The translations under genes were made by a program, and so were the position numbers. DNA of 64,000 nucleotides from Microterricola pindariensis (lineage in GTDB: Bacteria > Actinomycetota > Actinomycetes > Actinomycetales > Microbacteriaceae). A model generated the notes under the pieces. That model saw only the letters and a list, made by a program, of their open reading frames with translations. It was not told the origin of the DNA and did not search any database. The stretch spans positions 1 through 64,000 of the forward strand of contig NZ_MPZN01000001.1 in the NCBI RefSeq assembly GCF_002936985.1. Reading direction: 5' to 3'. Of this stretch, positions 45,650 through 56,107 are shown in pieces; positions within the stretch are counted from its first letter, which is position 1, and every line of letters begins with the position of its first letter.

Positions 45650-48238
45650 CTACTGCTCTGACGCGCCCGTCGGCGTTCCCGTGACGATCGGCACGACCGG
45701 CGTGGTCGACAGCGCGGCCGTGGACACGCGGCGGCTGCGGCTGCGGCCCTGGCCGGGCTGCTTGGGCTCAGGCAGCGCCTCGAGCACGGAGCCGAGGAGT
45801 TCCTCGGCCGCCTTGCCGGTGACGGTGCGCGCCTGGCGCGGGGCGGCGGCGACGGGGATGTCGAGGATCGCGATCGGCTCGGGCACGGTCACTGCCGGGG
45901 CCTCGGCCTTCGGCGCACCCTGCACCTCGGCCGCGGCGGCCGGCTCTGCTGCGACAGCCTGCTCTGCGGGCTGCTGGCTGCGGCCGCTGCGGCTCTTCCG
46001 GTTGCGGGAGCGCGAGCTGCGCGGCTCGCCCGAACCGTTCTGCTGGCCGTTCTGCTGGCCGCCCTGCTGAGCGTTCTGCTGGGCGTTCTGCGCGGCGGGT
46101 TCGTCGGCCTTCGCGGGCTCGGCCGGGTGGGCCAGGGTGCTGGCTGCGATCTGGGCGAGGGCGTTCTTGGCGTCTGCGGTGATCCCGTGGGTGCCGTTCA
46201 CCTTCTCAGCGGCGGGAGCGGGCTGCTGCTGAGGCTGCTGTGCACCCTTGGAGCGGCGACGCTCCTGCTGCGGGGCCTGCTGCGGCGTCTGGCGGTGCTT
46301 GACCACGGGGTCGTGGTGCACGATGATTCCGCGGCCGGCGCAGACCTCGCAGTTCTCGCTGAACGACTCCAGCAGGCCGAGGCCGAGCTTCTTGCGCGTC
46401 ATCTGCACGAGGCCGAGCGAGGTGACCTCGGCCACCTGGTGCTTGGTGCGGTCGCGGCTCAGGCACTCGATCAGGCGGCGCGAGACGAGGTCGCGGTTGG
46501 ACTCGAGCACCATGTCGATGAAGTCGACGACGATGATGCCGCCGATGTCGCGCAGGCGCAGCTGGCGGACGATCTCCTCCGCGGCCTCGAGGTTGTTCTT
46601 GGTGACGGTCTCCTCGAGGTTGCCGCCGGAGCCGACGAACTTGCCGGTGTTGACGTCGACGACGGTCATCGCCTCGGTGCGGTCGATCACGAGCGAACCG
46701 CCCGAGGGCAGCCAGACCTTGCGGTCCAGGGCCTTCTCGATCTGCTCCGAGATGCGGAACTCGTCGAACGCGTCCTTCTCGCCCTCGTAGCGCTCGACGC
46801 GCTCGAGCAGGTCGGGGGCGACGCCGCGCAGGTAGCTCTCGATGACCTCCTGGGCGTCATCGCCGGAGATGATCATCTTCTGGAAGTCCTCGTTGAAGAC
46901 GTCGCGGACGATCTTGATGAGCAGGTCGGGCTCGGAGTGCAGCAGCGCGGGGGCCTGCACGGTCTGCAGCTGCGAGCTGATGCTGGCCCACTGGCTGATC
47001 AGGCGCTGCACGTCGAGGGTGAGCTGCTCCTCGGTCGCGCCCTCGGCCGCCGTGCGCACGATGACGCCGACGTTGTCGGGGAGGACCTCCTTGAGGATCT
47101 TCTTCAGGCGCGAGCGCTCGGTGTCCGGGAGTTTGCGGCTGATGCCGTTCATCGAGCCGTTCGGCACGTACACGAGGTAGCGGCCGGGCAGCGACACCTG
47201 GCTGGTCAGGCGGGCGCCCTTGTGGCCGACCGGGTCCTTGGTGACCTGGACGAGCACCTTGTCGCCGGGCTTCAGCGCCAGCTCGATGCGGCGCGGCTGG
47301 TTGGCGCCGGGGTTCTCTGCCGCGGCGGCGTCCCAGTCGACCTCGCCGGAGTACAGCACGGCGTTGCGGCCGCGGCCGATGTCGATGAAGGCGGCCTCCA
47401 TGCTGGGCAGCACGTTCTGCACGCGGCCGAGGTAGACGTTGCCGATCAGGCTCGCCTCCTGGTTCTTGGCCACATAGTGCTCGACCAGCACGCCGTCCTC
47501 GAGGACGCCGATCTGGATCTTGTTGTTCTTGGCGCGCACCACCATGCTGCGGTCGACGGACTCGCGGCGGGCGAGGAACTCGGCCTCGGTGATGACGGTG
47601 CGGCGGCGGCCGGCGTCGCGGCCGTCGCGGCGGCGCTGCTTCTTGGCCTCCAGGCGGGTGGAGCCCTTGATCCGCTGCGGCTCGGTGATGAGCTCTGGCT
47701 CGCGCGGAGTGCGGACCTTGACGACCGTGTTCGCCGGATCGTCGGAGCCGGAGCGGCTCTCCTCGCCGGAACGGCGGCGGGCGCGGCGGCGCACCGTGGA
47801 GGCGTCGTCGGCGTCGCGGTCGTAGTCGTGCTCGTAGCCGCGCGCGGAGCCAGAGCGGGCCGGAAGCGGCGCGATGACGGGCGCGTGGAAGATCAGCGAG
47901 GTGGTGCTGAGCTGGGTCGGGATGACCGGCGCAGCGGGCGCCTCTGCTGCTGCTTCCGCTGCCGCCTCCTCGGCGGGGGCGGCCTCGGCCTGCTCCGCCT
48001 CCGGGGCGACGGTCTCTGCCTCGGCCTGGACCTTGGCCTCGGCCTGCACGTCGGCGGCGGCCGGGGCCGCCGGCTCGGCGGTGATCGGCGCTGCGACCGC
48101 GGCGCTCTCCACGGCCGGTGCCTCGTCCGCGCGCTTCTTGCGCGCTCCGAAGATCCGGGGGCGCTTCTTCACCTGACTCTTCGTCGAATCTGATGCCGCG
48201 TCGTTGCTGCCTGTCTCATTGTTGGTCTTGTCCACCAT
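45650..48238 (-). CDS. rne: Ribonuclease E/G
   Basis: An 862-residue RNase E/G. Residues 1-220 are low complexity, first Ala/Glu-rich and then Arg-rich; the catalytic core follows, with the S1 domain (EASLIGNVYLGRVQNVLPSMEAAFIDIG), catalytic Asp in VVDVNTGKFVG near 527 and in VVDFIDM, and the zinc-link CEVC near 631. The C-terminal 210 residues are Gln/Ala/Pro-rich and may recruit partners. The enzyme cuts single-stranded A/U-rich RNA in mRNA decay and rRNA processing. Start is ATG 48238 with AGGAG 11 bases upstream; a GTG one codon on is possible. Confidence 0.97.
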   Translation of the reverse strand: MVDKTNNETGSNDAASDSTKSQVKKRPRIFGARKKRADEAPAVESAAVAAPITAEPAAPAAADVQAEAKVQAEAETVAPEAEQAEAAPAEEAAAEAAAEAPAAPVIPTQLSTTSLIFHAPVIAPLPARSGSARGYEHDYDRDADDASTVRRRARRRSGEESRSGSDDPANTVVKVRTPREPELITEPQRIKGSTRLEAKKQRRRDGRDAGRRRTVITEAEFLARRESVDRSMVVRAKNNKIQIGVLEDGVLVEHYVAKNQEASLIGNVYLGRVQNVLPSMEAAFIDIGRGRNAVLYSGEVDWDAAAAENPGANQPRRIELALKPGDKVLVQVTKDPVGHKGARLTSQVSLPGRYLVYVPNGSMNGISRKLPDTERSRLKKILKEVLPDNVGVIVRTAAEGATEEQLTLDVQRLISQWASISSQLQTVQAPALLHSEPDLLIKIVRDVFNEDFQKMIISGDDAQEVIESYLRGVAPDLLERVERYEGEKDAFDEFRISEQIEKALDRKVWLPSGGSLVIDRTEAMTVVDVNTGKFVGSGGNLEETVTKNNLEAAEEIVRQLRLRDIGGIIVVDFIDMVLESNRDLVSRRLIECLSRDRTKHQVAEVTSLGLVQMTRKKLGLGLLESFSENCEVCAGRGIIVHHDPVVKHRQTPQQAPQQERRRSKGAQQPQQQPAPAAEKVNGTHGITADAKNALAQIAASTLAHPAEPAKADEPAAQNAQQNAQQGGQQNGQQNGSGEPRSSRSRNRKSRSGRSQQPAEQAVAAEPAAAAEVQGAPKAEAPAVTVPEPIAILDIPVAAAPRQARTVTGKAAEELLGSVLEALPEPKQPGQGRSRSRRVSTAALSTTPVVPIVTGTPTGASEQ

Positions 48239-48492
48239 TACCGGGATAACTCCTTGACCGGTGCGGGCAACCGCGCCACCCGCTCCGGGTACTCTCTCGA
48301 GCGGGGCTCCGTTGAGCGAACCCCCGCAAATCTAGTTGTGTGCAACCGGCTCGTGGCTCTGATTGCTACTTCTCTCGGTGCGCGGACCGAATCCTCTGTG
48401 CGAATACTTCTGATGCATCTGTGGGTGCTGGGCACCCGGTAAGCCTTCTTGTCGCCTGTTCGAGCAGGGCTCAAACGACTGCGTCAATTATC
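48239..48492 (-). promoter_or_regulatory. rne promoter and long 5' leader
   Basis: Read leftward, GATAAT (48487-48492, extended by TGC) predicts a start near 48480 and a leader of about 240 nt before rne. The leader contains a GGGTGC-CCA-GCACCC hairpin (48423-48437) and GC-rich stems near the ribosome-binding site. RNase E is known in enterobacteria to regulate its own mRNA through the leader; the same is possible here. No open frame of note is inside. Confidence 0.55.
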
Positions 48493-48539
48493 GCACGCTC
48501 TCGCGTTTTCACGCGCGCCACGCGTGGGATAATCCGTCT

Positions 48540-49142
48540 ATGCCCGAAACTGCATCTACGCGATCGTCCATTCCGCACGGCGTGCTGACCGTGATCCTGG
48601 GTGCGATCGGCCTGCTCGCGGCGTTCGCGCTGACACTGGAGAAGTTCCACCTGCTGCAGGTTCCCGGCTCCGTTCCGAGCTGCGATTTCAGCCTCCTGGT
48701 GCAGTGCGGGGCGAACCTGAACTCGCCGCAGGGCGCGATCTTCGGCTTCCCCAACCCGGTGATCGGGCTGATGGCCTGGCCCGTCGTGATCACGATCGGG
48801 GTGGCCTTGATCGGCGGCGTGCGCTTCCCGCGCTGGTTCTGGCTCGGCTACAACGCCGGCGTCGTGCTCGCCCTGGCCTTCGTGGTCTGGCTGATCGGCA
48901 CGAGCATCTTCGCCCTCGCGACGCTGTGCCCGTGGTGCATGGTGACCTGGGCCGTCGTCATCCCCCTGTTCTGGATGGTCACCCTGGAGAACCTGCGCAC
49001 CGGGCGCCTCCCGCTCGGCGCCGCCGTCCGCCGCTTCGCGGATGCCGCATACGGCTGGATCCCGTTGATCACGCTGCTCAGCTACCTGGTCGTCGCCGTC
49101 ATCGCCCAGCTGCGCCTGGACGTGATCAGCCACCTCTTCTAG
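48540..49142 (+). CDS. Vitamin K epoxide reductase (VKOR) family protein
   Basis: A 200-residue membrane protein with about five helices. The redox pair is Cys130-Pro-Trp-Cys133, the loop cysteines are Cys48 and Cys56, and the conserved Ser-Pro-Gln-Gly follows at 62-65. Actinobacterial VKOR reoxidises a DsbA-like protein and passes electrons to quinone, so it supports disulfide formation in exported proteins. No DsbA gene is adjacent. ATG 48540 is six bases after GATAAT, a leaderless-type start. Confidence 0.93.
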   Translation: MPETASTRSSIPHGVLTVILGAIGLLAAFALTLEKFHLLQVPGSVPSCDFSLLVQCGANLNSPQGAIFGFPNPVIGLMAWPVVITIGVALIGGVRFPRWFWLGYNAGVVLALAFVVWLIGTSIFALATLCPWCMVTWAVVIPLFWMVTLENLRTGRLPLGAAVRRFADAAYGWIPLITLLSYLVVAVIAQLRLDVISHLF

Positions 49143-49178
49143 GCGGCATCCGGCCCAGGCCCTCCGAACGCGGACACG

Positions 49179-49214
49179 ACGAATGCCGCCCGGCTCGAGC
49201 CGGGCGGCATTCGT
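49179..49214. terminator. Bidirectional hairpin terminator
   Basis: A 16-bp perfect stem (49179-49194 with 49199-49214) with a TCGA loop, between convergent VKOR (+) and ndk (-) genes. Confidence 0.85.
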
Positions 49215-49230
49215 GTTGGTGCGGTGGCTG

Positions 49231-49653
49231 CTAGCTGAACCAGAGCTTCAGCTCGCGCTCGGCGGACTCGGGCGAGTCGGAGCCGTGCACGAGGTTCTGC
49301 TGCACGCGCAGGCCCCAGTCGCGGCCGAAGTCGCCGCGGATGGTGCCGGGGGCCGCCGTGGTGGGGTCGGTCGTGCCGGCCAGCACGCGGAAGCCCTCGA
49401 TGACGCGGTTGCCCGCGACGCGGATGGCGACGATGGGGCCGGACTCCATGAACTCGACGAGCGGCTCGTAGAAGGGCTTCCCCTCGTGCTCTGCGTAGTG
49501 CTCGGCGAGCAGGGAGCGCTCGGCCTGCACCAGGCGGATGTCGACCAGCGAGTAGCCCTTGGCCTCGATGCGGCGCAGGATCTCGCCGGTCAGGCTGCGG
49601 GCGACGCCGTCGGGCTTGACCAGGACCAGCGTCTCTTCGATTGCGGTGCTCAT
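49231..49653 (-). CDS. ndk: Nucleoside diphosphate kinase
   Basis: A 140-residue enzyme that balances nucleoside triphosphates by moving the gamma phosphate through a histidine. TLVLVKPDGVARSL is the N-terminal signature, and the active-site histidine is in NLVHGSDSPESAERE. GGAGA lies eight bases before ATG 49653. It is last in the ileS-folC-DUF4233-ndk series. Confidence 0.98.
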   Translation of the reverse strand: MSTAIEETLVLVKPDGVARSLTGEILRRIEAKGYSLVDIRLVQAERSLLAEHYAEHEGKPFYEPLVEFMESGPIVAIRVAGNRVIEGFRVLAGTTDPTTAAPGTIRGDFGRDWGLRVQQNLVHGSDSPESAERELKLWFS

Positions 49654-49692
49654 ATGTGTTCTCTCCTTAGAGGTTGGCCGTGGGTTGTCGGC

Positions 49693-50049
49693 TTAAGAAA
49701 GTGTTTTCTGGCGGTCCAGGCGCGCGCCGGTGATCATGCAGTACGCCCACATGGCGACGAACAGCGCGCCGATGAAGAACATGGCGGGGTTGAAGAAGCC
49801 GCTCAGCACGACGACCGCCTGCACGCCCCAGCCGAGGGCGTACGCCCAGCGGTGGCGCAGCAGTCCCATGGTGGCGATGGCCAGCAGGCAGACGATGCCG
49901 CCGACCGTGAGCATCACCCAGGGCGGCAGCACGGCGCCGGGTCCGAAGGCGATGACGAGGGTGGCCAGGAAGATCACGACCAGCTCGAAGCCGAGCACGA
50001 TCGAGGCGAGCGAGCGCTGCACCGAGCTCTGCCGGGGGGCGGGGGTCAC
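49693..50049 (-). CDS. DUF4233 membrane protein
   Basis: A 118-residue protein with about four transmembrane helices (SIVLGFELVVIFLATLVIAFG, VMLTVGGIVCLLAIATMG, and WAYALGWGVQAVVVLSGF to MFFIGALFVAMWAYCMI). DUF4233 proteins sit after folC in many actinobacteria; function unknown. Start GTG 50049 overlaps the folC stop by GTGA. Confidence 0.9.
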   Translation of the reverse strand: MTPAPRQSSVQRSLASIVLGFELVVIFLATLVIAFGPGAVLPPWVMLTVGGIVCLLAIATMGLLRHRWAYALGWGVQAVVVLSGFFNPAMFFIGALFVAMWAYCMITGARLDRQKTLS

Positions 50050-51434
50050 GACTGCATCCAGTTCTCGGCGTCGGCGATCACGATCGCCTCGGCGACGAGG
50101 GTGATCGAACCGGTCACGACGACGGCCCGGCGGGGGGCCGCGTCGGCCCACTCGCGGGCGCTCTGCAGCGCCTCGGCGGGGTCGTTGGAGACGAACACGG
50201 CTTCCTCGCCGACCGCGTCGGCGACGAGTTCGCCGAGCTCGTAGGCGTCGATCGCCCGCTCCGAGCCGGACTGCGTCACGTGGAAGCGGGTCGCGACGGG
50301 GGTGAGCGCCTGGATGATGCCGCGGGCGTCCTTGTCGGAGAGCACGCCGAGCACGACGGCGATCTCGTCGAAGTCGAAGTAGGCGCCGAGCGCCGCGACC
50401 AGGGAGGACGCGCCGTGCGGGTTGTGGGCGGCATCCACGATGACGGTGGGCTCGATGCCGACCAGCTGCAGCCGGCCGGGCGAGGTGACTCCCCCGAGTG
50501 CCTCCGTGAGGATGTCCTCGGCGATGGCCTGGGTGCCGCCGCCGAGGAAGGACTCGACGGCCGCGATGGCCAGTGCGGCGTTCTGCGCCTGGTGGCTGCC
50601 GTAGAGCGGCAGGAAGTGCTCGCTGTAGGTGCCGGCGAGGCCGCGCACGGTGATGAGCTGGCCGCCGACGGCGACGGTGCTGCTCAGCAGCTCGAAGCCG
50701 GGCGCCGCGCCCTGCACGGCCAGCGTCGACTCGGTGAGCTCGGCGGCGCGGGCCAGCTCGGCCTCGGCCTCCGGCGCCTGCGTCGCGGACACGACGGCCG
50801 CGGCGGGCTTGATGATGCCGGACTTGGTGCGCGCGATCTCGGCGATCGTGTCGCCCAGCTTGCCCAGGTGGTCCAGCGCGATCGGGGCGAACACGGCGAC
50901 CTGGCCGTCGGCGACGTTGGTGGAGTCCCACTCGCCGCCCATGCCGACCTCGACGACGGCGACGTCGATGGGCGCGTCGGCGAAGCTGGCGAAGGCCAGC
51001 ACCGTCAGCGCCTCGAAGAAGGTCAGCGGCAGCTCGTCGGCCGCGATCAGCTCGGTGTCGACCATGGCGATGTAGGGGGCGATGTCGGCCCAGTTGTGGG
51101 CGAGCGCCTCGTTGCTGATCGGCTCGCCGTCGATGACGATGCGCTCGTTGAAGCTGACCAGGTGCGGGCTGGTGAGCAGGCCGGTGCGCAGCCCGTGGGC
51201 GCGCAGCAGGCTCTCGATCATGCGGCTCGTGCTGGTCTTGCCGTTGGTCCCGGTGACGTGGATCATCGGGTACGAGCGCTGCGGGTCGCCGAGCAGCTCG
51301 ACGGCGCGGCGGGTCGGCTCGAGCCGGGGCTGCGGGTTCACCTCGCCGACGCGGGCGAGCAGCTCTGCGTAGACGGCGGCCGCGGCGTCCGCGAACTCGT
51401 CGTCGGGTGTGTATGCGCTGTTGTCGTCGGTCAT
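50046..51434 (-). CDS. folC: Folylpolyglutamate synthase / dihydrofolate synthase
   Basis: A 462-residue Mur-ligase-type enzyme that adds glutamate to dihydropteroate and to folates. The P-loop is [34 protein letters not shown] and [19 protein letters not shown] are other conserved blocks. Start ATG overlaps the ileS stop by ATGA, so expression follows the ileS T-box at least in part. Confidence 0.97.
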   Translation of the reverse strand: MTDDNSAYTPDDEFADAAAAVYAELLARVGEVNPQPRLEPTRRAVELLGDPQRSYPMIHVTGTNGKTSTSRMIESLLRAHGLRTGLLTSPHLVSFNERIVIDGEPISNEALAHNWADIAPYIAMVDTELIAADELPLTFFEALTVLAFASFADAPIDVAVVEVGMGGEWDSTNVADGQVAVFAPIALDHLGKLGDTIAEIARTKSGIIKPAAAVVSATQAPEAEAELARAAELTESTLAVQGAAPGFELLSSTVAVGGQLITVRGLAGTYSEHFLPLYGSHQAQNAALAIAAVESFLGGGTQAIAEDILTEALGGVTSPGRLQLVGIEPTVIVDAAHNPHGASSLVAALGAYFDFDEIAVVLGVLSDKDARGIIQALTPVATRFHVTQSGSERAIDAYELGELVADAVGEEAVFVSNDPAEALQSAREWADAAPRRAVVVTGSITLVAEAIVIADAENWMQS

Positions 51435-54400
51435 GCCTTCACTACTCCAATGTGCACGTGGGCGCCGCCTGCGAGCGGGGCGAGTTCTTCTGTGCCGGAT
51501 GCCGCGGCGACGCTCACCTGGGTGGCGAGGGTCTCGGCGGCGATGAGCTCGGCGTGCTGCTGCACGGCCGCGAGGCCGTCCTCCGACACGACGAGGCTCA
51601 GGCTGATGCGGTCGCTGACCTCGAGGCCGGCCGCCTTGCGGGCGTCCTGCACGGCGCGGATGACGTCGCGGGCGAGGCCCTCTGCCTCGAGTTCCGGGGT
51701 GGTCGCCGTGTCGAGCAGCACGAAGCCGCCGCCGGGCAGCAGGGCCAGGGCCTGGCCCTCGCCGCCGGAGGCCGTCTCGAGCACGAGCTCGTACTCGCCG
51801 GCGGCCAGCTCGACGCCGCCGGCGGTGACGACGCCGTCGGTCTCGCTCCAGTCGCCGCTGCGGGCGGCCTGGATGACCTGCTGCACGCCCTTGCCGAGGC
51901 GCGGTCCGGCCGCGCGGGCGTTGACGGTGAGCTTGCTGGTGATGCCGTAGCGGGAGGCGCTGTCCTCGGCCAGCTCGACGAAATCGACCGACTTGACGTT
52001 GAGCTCGTCGCGCACGATCGACTCGAACGGGGCGAGCCCGGCGGTGTCGGCGGCGACGACGGTGAGCCTGGCGAGCGGCAGGCGCACGCGCAGCGCGGCC
52101 TGCTTGCGGAGGGAGAGGGCGGCACCGGTGATGGAGCGCACCTGGTCCATGGCGGCGACGAGGGCGTCATCCGCGGGGAAGGCCTCGGCCGCCGGCCAGT
52201 CGGTCAGGTGCACGCTGCGCCCGCCGGTCAGGCCCTGCCAGACGCGCTCGCTGACGAGCGGCAGCAGCGGGGCGGCGACCCGGGTGAAGGCCTCGAGCAC
52301 GGTGGCGAGCGTGTCGAAGGCCTCGCTGTTGCTGCCGTCGGTGCCGACGCCGGCCCAGAAGCGGTCGCGCGAGCGGCGCACGTACCAGTTGGTGAGCACG
52401 TCGGCGAAGTCGCGCAGCTTGGCGGCGGCCAGGGTGCTGTCCAGCGCGTCGAGGTCGGTGGTGACATCCTCGATCAGCGTGCGGGTCTTGGCCAGCAGGT
52501 AGCGGTCGAGCACGTCGCCGGAGTCGGTGCGGAAGGTCGCCTCGTAGCCCTCGGCCGTGCCGAGGGAGGCGGTGCTGGCGTTGGCGTACAGGCTGAAGAA
52601 GTACCAGGTGCTCCAGAGCGGCAGCATGACCTGGCGGACGCCCTCGCGGATGCCCTCCTCCGTCACGACGAGGTTGCCGCCGCGCAGCACCGAGCTGGAC
52701 ATCAGGAACCAGCGCATGGCGTCGGAGCCGTCGCGGTCGAAGACCTCGGAGACGTCCGGGTAGTTGCGGAGCGACTTGGACATCTTCTGGCCGTCGGAGC
52801 CGAGCACGATGCCGTGGCTGACGACGTTCTTGTACGCGGGGCGGTCGAACAGCGCGGTGGAGAGCACGTGCATGACGTAGAACCAGCCGCGGGTCTGCCC
52901 GATGTACTCGACGATGAAGTCGGAGGGGTGGTGCTCCCCGAAGAACTCCTGGTTCTCGAACGGGTAGTGCACCTGGGCGAACGGCATCGAGCCGGAGTCG
53001 AACCAGACGTCGAGCACGTCGGAGATGCGGCGCATCGTGGACTGGCCGCTGGGGTCGTCCGGGTTCGGCCGGGTGAGGTCGTCGATGTAGGGGCGGTGCA
53101 GGTCCGGCTCCCCCGCCGCGTTCAGCGGCAGCGTGCCGAAGTCGCGCTTCAGCTCGTCCAGCGAGCCGTACACGTCGACGCGCGGGAACTCGGGGTTGTC
53201 GCTCTTCCAGACCGGGATCGGCGAGCCGAAGTAGCGGTTGCGGCTGATCGACCAGTCGCGGGCACCCGCCACCCATTTGCCGAACTGGCCGTCTTTGACG
53301 TTGTCCGGCACCCAGTTGATGTCCTCGTTCAGCTCGACCATGCGGTCGCGGAACTCGGTGACGCGGACGAACCAGCTGGAGACGGCCTTGTAGATCAGGG
53401 GGTTGCGGCAGCGCCAGCAGTGCGGGTAGCTGTGCTCGTAGCTGGCCTGGCGGAGCAGGCGGCCCTCGGCCTTCAGCAGCTGCGTGAGCGGCTTGTTGGC
53501 GTCCATCCAGAGCTGGCCGGCGACATCCGTCACCGCGGGCAGGAACTTGCCGCCGTCGTCGAGCGAGAGGATGACGGGGATGCCGGCCGCCTCGCAGACC
53601 TTCTGGTCCTCCTCGCCGTAGGCGGGGGCCTGGTGCACGATGCCGGTGCCGTCGGAGGTGGTGACGTAGTCGGCGGTGAGGATGCGCCAGGCGTTCTCGG
53701 TGCCCCACTCCTCCGTGTCGGCGTAGTAGTCGAACAGGCGGTCGTAGCTGACGCCCTCGAGCTCGTGGCCGCGGACGGTGCGCGAGATCGCGGCGGTGGC
53801 CTCCTCTGCGCTGTCGTAGCCGAGGTCCTTGGCGTAGCCGCCGACCAGGTCGATCGCGATCAGGTACTCGCCGCCGAGCACCTCGGTGTGGGCGGCGGTG
53901 CCCTCGGCCTCCTCGCGGAGCACGGTGGCATCCGGGGTGCCGTTGGGGCCGGCCGGGACGACCGCGTACTCGATGTCGGGGCCGACGGCGAGGGCGAGGT
54001 TGGTGGGCAGGGTCCACGGCGTCGTCGTCCAGGCGAGGGCGCGCACGGCGGTCAGGCCGAGCGACTCGGCCTTCGGGCCGGTCAGCGGGAAGGTGACGGT
54101 GACCGTCTGGTCCTGGCGCATCTTGTAGACGTCGTCGTCCATCCGCAGCTCGTGGTTGGAGAGCGGGGTCTGGTCGCGCCAGCAGTAGGGCAGCACGCGG
54201 TAGCCCTCGTAGGCGAGGCCCTTGTCGTGCAGGGTCTTGAACGCCCAGATGACGCTCTCCATGTAGCTGGTGTCGAGCGTCTTGTAGTCGTTGTCGAAGT
54301 CGACCCAGCGGGCCTGGCGGGTGACGTACTCCTGCCACTCCTTGGTGTAGCGCAGCACCGACTCCTTGGCCGCGCTGTTGAACGCGGCGATGCCCATCTC

Positions 54401-54781
54401 CTCGATCTGGCTCTTGTCGGTGATGCCGAGCTGGCGCTCCGCCTCGAGCTCGGCGGGCAGGCCGTGGGTGTCCCAGCCGAAGCGGCGGTGCACCTGCTTG
54501 CCGCGCATGGTCTGGTAGCGCGGGAAGACGTCCTTGGCGTAGCCGGTGAGGAGGTGGCCGTAGTGCGGCAGGCCGTTGGCGAAGGGCGGGCCGTCGTAGA
54601 AGACCCACTCGTCCTCGCCCTCGCGCTGGTCGATGGAGGCCTGGAAGGTGCCGTCCTGCTGCCAGAACGCGAGCACCTCCTCCTCGATCGCGGGGAAGTT
54701 CGGCGACGGCGTCACGCCGAATGCGGCGCCGGAGCCCGCGGTGGAGGAGGAATCGGGGGTGTTCGAGTCTTTGGGGTACAC
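51431..54781 (-). CDS. ileS: Isoleucine-tRNA ligase
   Basis: A 1116-residue class I synthetase. The HIGH motif is PHYGH in [16 protein letters not shown], the editing domain lies near 220-420 ([17 protein letters not shown]), and KMSKS is in [15 protein letters not shown]. The length and motif style fit the large eukaryote-like class also found in mycobacteria. Start is GTG 54781 with AGGAG six bases upstream. A T-box leader controls it. Confidence 0.98.
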   Translation of the reverse strand: MYPKDSNTPDSSSTAGSGAAFGVTPSPNFPAIEEEVLAFWQQDGTFQASIDQREGEDEWVFYDGPPFANGLPHYGHLLTGYAKDVFPRYQTMRGKQVHRRFGWDTHGLPAELEAERQLGITDKSQIEEMGIAAFNSAAKESVLRYTKEWQEYVTRQARWVDFDNDYKTLDTSYMESVIWAFKTLHDKGLAYEGYRVLPYCWRDQTPLSNHELRMDDDVYKMRQDQTVTVTFPLTGPKAESLGLTAVRALAWTTTPWTLPTNLALAVGPDIEYAVVPAGPNGTPDATVLREEAEGTAAHTEVLGGEYLIAIDLVGGYAKDLGYDSAEEATAAISRTVRGHELEGVSYDRLFDYYADTEEWGTENAWRILTADYVTTSDGTGIVHQAPAYGEEDQKVCEAAGIPVILSLDDGGKFLPAVTDVAGQLWMDANKPLTQLLKAEGRLLRQASYEHSYPHCWRCRNPLIYKAVSSWFVRVTEFRDRMVELNEDINWVPDNVKDGQFGKWVAGARDWSISRNRYFGSPIPVWKSDNPEFPRVDVYGSLDELKRDFGTLPLNAAGEPDLHRPYIDDLTRPNPDDPSGQSTMRRISDVLDVWFDSGSMPFAQVHYPFENQEFFGEHHPSDFIVEYIGQTRGWFYVMHVLSTALFDRPAYKNVVSHGIVLGSDGQKMSKSLRNYPDVSEVFDRDGSDAMRWFLMSSSVLRGGNLVVTEEGIREGVRQVMLPLWSTWYFFSLYANASTASLGTAEGYEATFRTDSGDVLDRYLLAKTRTLIEDVTTDLDALDSTLAAAKLRDFADVLTNWYVRRSRDRFWAGVGTDGSNSEAFDTLATVLEAFTRVAAPLLPLVSERVWQGLTGGRSVHLTDWPAAEAFPADDALVAAMDQVRSITGAALSLRKQAALRVRLPLARLTVVAADTAGLAPFESIVRDELNVKSVDFVELAEDSASRYGITSKLTVNARAAGPRLGKGVQQVIQAARSGDWSETDGVVTAGGVELAAGEYELVLETASGGEGQALALLPGGGFVLLDTATTPELEAEGLARDVIRAVQDARKAAGLEVSDRISLSLVVSEDGLAAVQQHAELIAAETLATQVSVAAASGTEELAPLAGGAHVHIGVVKA

Positions 54782-54794
54782 GTGTGTCTCCTGG

Positions 54795-55028
54795 ACGGCT
54801 GACGGATGCTGTTGGCCACTTCCACGAGGACGGCGGGCCTCTGCCTGCCGCGGTACCACCTCGCTTGCTCCCCGATGCCGCCTTCGGCAGCCGGGAAGCC
54901 GCTTGTTCCTTGGCGATGACGGGCCAGCCCCGCTCGGTTCTACCTCAGTCGGATGCCGTGGCGCCCGCCTGTTCTCTTCCGAGGACTCCCCGGTGATGGC
55001 CGGTTCGCAGTCTGTGCCTCTAAGAATA
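54795..55028 (-). promoter_or_regulatory. T-box riboswitch of ileS (Ile specifier)
   Basis: Read leftward, the leader starts after the -10 TATTCT (55023-55028) and runs about 235 nt to ileS. The T-box bulge sequence GGTGGTACCGCG is at 54849-54860, the part that pairs with an uncharged tRNA acceptor end. The probable specifier is ATC (54995-54997) in GGCCATCACCGGGGAG, matching tRNA-Ile. Actinobacterial ileS T-boxes mostly control translation rather than transcription: uncharged tRNA-Ile would free the ribosome-binding site. The remaining gap to 55102 holds the terminator of the next gene. Confidence 0.9.
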
Positions 55029-55069
55029 GCGGGTCGGAGCCCGGACCCGAGCCGCTCCGCCCAACTCCA

Positions 55070-55096
55070 CCGGCCCGCGCTCGCCCAGCGGGCCGG
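55070..55096 (-). terminator. Hairpin downstream of the DUF1648 gene
   Basis: A 9-bp GC stem (55070-55078 with 55088-55096) and nine-base loop, just after the DUF1648 gene stop. No clear U-tract. Confidence 0.55.
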
Positions 55097-55102
55097 CGGG
55101 GT

Positions 55103-56107
55103 TCAGCGCGCGCGGGCGACCTGCAGCACCGCGACGGCTGTCTCGGCGTCGTCGACGGGCACGACGAGCACCTTCCCGTTGCTGCGGGTGACCTCGATCG
55201 CCGGGCCGGCCTGCAGGATGATTCCGGTCCGCCCGCCGCTCCAGCGCCAGCCCCAGCCGCCGAAGTCGCCGACCGGGTTCACCGTGATCAGCCGCACATC
55301 GGCCACCTCACTGAGCGGAATCCGGATCGCCGGCCAGCCGGCGACGGAGACGACGTTCACCCCGTGCTGCCCGACGCTGACCCTCCAGCGGACGGCGGTG
55401 AGCGCCAGGGCGAGCACCACGAACAGCGGCAGCAGCACGAGCACCAGCACCTCCTCGCCGCCGAGCGCCGCGGCGACAGCGCCGCCGATCCCCAGCGCGA
55501 ACACCGCCAGGATGAGGAGCAGCACGCCGCGGGCCGCGGACACGGTTCCGGTCCAGAACACGCGCTCCGACGGGCCGACCTCCAGCGGTTCGACGTCGAT
55601 GGCAGAGGGCGGGGTGCGGTCGGCCCGCGGAAGCAGGAACCAGGCGGCCGCGGCCGCGACGAGGCCGAGCAGGGCACCGAGCAGCAGCCAGGGCAGGGGG
55701 TCTGGTGCCGTGCTGGCGTCGCTCAAGCCGCGTTGCGTGGCAACCGAGCCGGCGATGCCGACACCGAGCAGGACGGACAGCCAGAGCGCGGTCACGGCCA
55801 GCGCCTTCTGGGTGGGCCGGGGGCGCCCACTCTCGGCGAGATCCGCGAACGAGAAGGCCATCACGCCGCTGAAGAGGCTGACCGTCCCGAGAACGGTGGC
55901 GACGAGTTCCCACGGGCTGCCGAAGCCGTTCACCCCCTCCGAACCCCAGTGGATCCCGATCACCGCCGGCAGGGTCGGGATCCAGCTGATGATGATGAGT
56001 GCGGATGCCACGGCGACCGCGAGCGGCAACACGACGGCCACCAGCAGGAGGCGGGAGCGCGTCACCGCTCGCTGCTCCGGGTTGGCGTGCTGGGTGGAGT
56101 CGTTCAC
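55103..56107 (-). CDS. DUF1648 membrane protein
   Basis: A 334-residue protein with about six to seven transmembrane helices. The DUF1648 signature is ISWIPTLPAVIGIHWGSEGVNGFGS after the first helix. The C-terminal 95 residues form a soluble PH-like domain (WRVSVGQHGVNVVSVAGWPAIRIPLSEV). Start GTG 56107 overlaps the GntR stop by GTGA. GntR/DUF1648 pairs recall the SdpI/SdpR-like or YtrA-type membrane-stress modules; function unproven. Confidence 0.88.
   Translation of the reverse strand: MNDSTQHANPEQRAVTRSRLLLVAVVLPLAVAVASALIIISWIPTLPAVIGIHWGSEGVNGFGSPWELVATVLGTVSLFSGVMAFSFADLAESGRPRPTQKALAVTALWLSVLLGVGIAGSVATQRGLSDASTAPDPLPWLLLGALLGLVAAAAAWFLLPRADRTPPSAIDVEPLEVGPSERVFWTGTVSAARGVLLLILAVFALGIGGAVAAALGGEEVLVLVLLPLFVVLALALTAVRWRVSVGQHGVNVVSVAGWPAIRIPLSEVADVRLITVNPVGDFGGWGWRWSGGRTGIILQAGPAIEVTRSNGKVLVVPVDDAETAVAVLQVARAR

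Noticed and set aside
51407-54802. Open frame of more than 1100 codons opposite ileS
   Set aside because: It mirrors the high third-position GC of ileS; composition is Arg/Gly/Val/Glu-rich without recognisable domains.
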